Assembly (NCBI RefSeq): GCF_000972845.2
Contig: NC_040027.1
Span: 10,398,954-10,462,953, forward strand
Direction: 5' to 3'
Length of the DNA: 64,000 bases
Origin: Larimichthys crocea
Lineage: Eukaryota; Chordata; Actinopteri; Sciaenidae
Part shown: one piece after another, positions 62,316-64,000 of the stretch
Numbering within the stretch: position 1 is the stretch's first letter
Layout: the number at the start of each line of letters is the position of its first letter
Made by a program: the position numbers and the translations under genes
Notes under the pieces: generated by a model
Told to the model about the DNA's origin: nothing
Databases searched by the model: none
What the model saw: only the letters and a program-made list of their open reading frames with translations

Positions 62316-63733
62316 CAACAGGGAAGTTCCACAGAAAATGACAACCATACAGGACCACCCTGGTTCTGCCGGTGCTATAGTGTCCAGTCCAGAATCACCA
62401 CATCAGCGGCAGATTCATCTGCCAGATCGCCCCCCTCCCACCCCACGTGGCGATATTATCTGCTGTGGGAAAACAAATGAGCTCCTAATGACTATTTCTG
62501 TGCCGCTATGAAGGGTTCGAGAGGGATTTTTTTTTGGGGGGTGTTTTGGCGGGACACCGTGGGCCGGTGTCATGTTCTCTGTTCCTCCTGCTGCGGGGGG
62601 AAAAGATGCCGCGGAGAGCCTGCGAATAAATGCATCAGACCTCCAACCCAAACAGAGCATTATACTGATGGAAATCAACACTAAATATCAGGGTGTCAGG
62701 TCTAATAATGCCACCATCTTAGTTGAAACAGCTTATTAGAAGCTTGAAGGGTTTTAGCTCTGGCTGGGGCTTCGCTGTCTTGTGTTCAAAAGCCAAAATG
62801 GCAGATATGTGGGGATATGTGAAAATATAATTTCAAAGGAAAGCTTGAAGCTCTCATCAAAGAGTTGGCTATATTTAGCCAACACAACATCTCTTCTGTG
62901 CATAAATCTCCCACAACCTTGCGTGAACCTCTTCGAGACCTCTTAAGAGCTCCTACATGCTGTTTTTTTTTTTTTTTGAACTCATCATGTCTAAAGATGA
63001 ATGTTGCCTTTTTAACTCGAGTGCCCATCCCGCCGCCCATAATGCAGCGGCTCTGTCTCGACACTGTATCACTGTTGCCCGTGACATGGAGCAGAGCCTC
63101 CATTTAGACACAGGAAAATCCCATGAACCCAATCATGCGAACGCACCAAATTTGTAGTAATTATTTCATAGGAAAGCGACAGCCCTGGGCAGGCTGAGCA
63201 AAAACAGACCAGAGAAGGTTAGACACGCTTATTTGAGAAAATACAGCATGTTGTGTGTTGGTAGCGGGGGTCACGTGGCCCCCATGTCAGCGCTGCTTGG
63301 AGTTTAAATTAGGCTCTGTGCAGTCTCTTTGGACCGCGCTACTAAAAAGTCAAAATCCATCGTTTGTTCAGAATTAATAAATACTATTCACACGTTTATT
63401 AGGACATAGCATGTGTCTACAGAGCGTGGATAAATTTACGATGGAAACCCCCTCCGATGTCAGACCTGTCCCGACTTTGTATGATCGTCTCATCGGGGCC
63501 CCTGGGGGCCTGTTCTCTAACCTGGCAGATTCATCTGTCCTGGCAGGTACTAGTGCTCCTGCTAACTGTAGTCAAATGTTAAACAGACACTATTCATCCG
63601 TCACTGACATATCCACGAATGTCAGCTTTGCTCTCGACCGTATCGGCTCGACAGGCTCATCACAGCATGCAGGATATTTCCCATGCAGCTACACACACAC
63701 GCGAACACGCAACATTCCCATGTCATATATATC

Positions 63734-63793
63734 TAGCGCTCAAACGATTAAGCAATTAGTCAATGGAGAGAAACTTAATTGACGAATATTTTT
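63734..63793 (+). repeat. Possible 5' fragment of the same teleost repeat as 4663-4875
   Basis: CGCTCAAACGATTAAGCAAT followed by TTAGTCAAT and AACTTAATTGACGAATATT resembles the family's 5' end. The fragment is short and diverged. Confidence 0.4.
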
Positions 63794-64000
63794 AAGGGGA
63801 ACTCATGGGGAATACGACTCAGCCAGAAACTGTTGTCTAATGTTTTCTGTAGCTCCGGGAGAACTTTCTAAAGTCTGAGAAAATAACCTGTCGTGATGTC
63901 ACCAGGGTTATCTTAACTTTTTTTTTTTAATGAAGAGCGTCTTAAAGACGTGGGTTGTAATGAAAAGATGCTATCGAGCTGCATCACAGGAGGCGAACAA

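Larger units (their letters stand above)
61817..64000 (-). other. gmds: gmds intron (3' part), open at the window edge
   Basis: The acceptor for the 61689-61816 exon ends at base 61817 on the minus strand, preceded by a tract rich in T and GT. No further GMDS exon is visible up to base 64000. The region contains a 30-base A run (62285-62314), a 15-base T run (62963-62977), a fragment of a teleost repeat near 63734-63793, and a repeat-poor AT/GC-mixed patch at 62400-62900. A 123-codon open frame at 63411-63782 has no recognisable domain and is not called. Confidence 0.85.

Noticed and set aside
63411..63782. 123-codon plus-strand open frame
   Set aside because: It looks less repetitive than most but matches nothing known and ends inside a probable repeat fragment; not supported as a gene.

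Overview
This window is vertebrate, almost certainly teleost (probably percomorph) genomic DNA. It lies almost entirely inside introns of one protein-coding gene on the minus strand: gmds, GDP-mannose 4,6-dehydratase. Three coding exons are recognisable by protein similarity and clean splice sites: 61689-61816, 1351-1469 and 849-945 (in transcript order). They join in frame and encode about 115 consecutive residues, roughly 215-329 of the 372-residue vertebrate enzyme (numbering from memory of the human protein). The N-terminal NAD(P)-binding and catalytic exons lie beyond base 64000. The last ~43 codons lie below base 1. The teleost assignment rests on dense CA/GT and GA microsatellites and on several interspersed repeats with teleost-typical sequence.

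Layout: 1-848 is the start of the intron after the 849-945 exon. 946-1350 is a short 405-bp intron. 1470-61688 is a single 60.2-kb intron, 94% of the window. 61817-64000 is the 3' part of the preceding intron. No second protein-coding gene, rRNA, tRNA gene or CRISPR array is supportable. Every long open frame elsewhere is either low-complexity translation of simple repeats or an antisense shadow.

The big intron holds well-delimited mobile elements: a 455-bp hAT-type element with an exact 8-bp target duplication (3332-3786), and a minus-strand tRNA-derived SINE with A and B boxes and an exact 16-bp target duplication (46685-46874). It also holds a LINE-like 3' tail ending in a CTCTA microsatellite (about 41500-41855), a ~97%-identical 0.4-kb direct repeat pair (9117-9524 and 10965-11391), and degraded copies of several common teleost repeats. 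Simple-sequence DNA is abundant: a 431-bp polypurine tract (20256-20686), a 53-base poly(A), a 37-unit (CA)n, and inverted GT/CA pairs able to form hairpins.

Biologically, the gene product converts GDP-mannose to GDP-4-keto-6-deoxymannose, the first step of de novo GDP-fucose synthesis. In vertebrates GMDS sits beside the FOXQ1/FOXF2/FOXC1 cluster, so an oversized intron is a plausible host for distal enhancers. Several repeat-free, motif-rich patches are flagged in the findings on that basis, but conservation was not tested. I found no convincing evidence of a wholly new biological system; the best leads are structural (palindrome plus polypurine tract, LTR-like repeat pair) and candidate regulatory blocks. 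Assignments to repeat families rest on recalled consensus sequence and need a repeat-library search.
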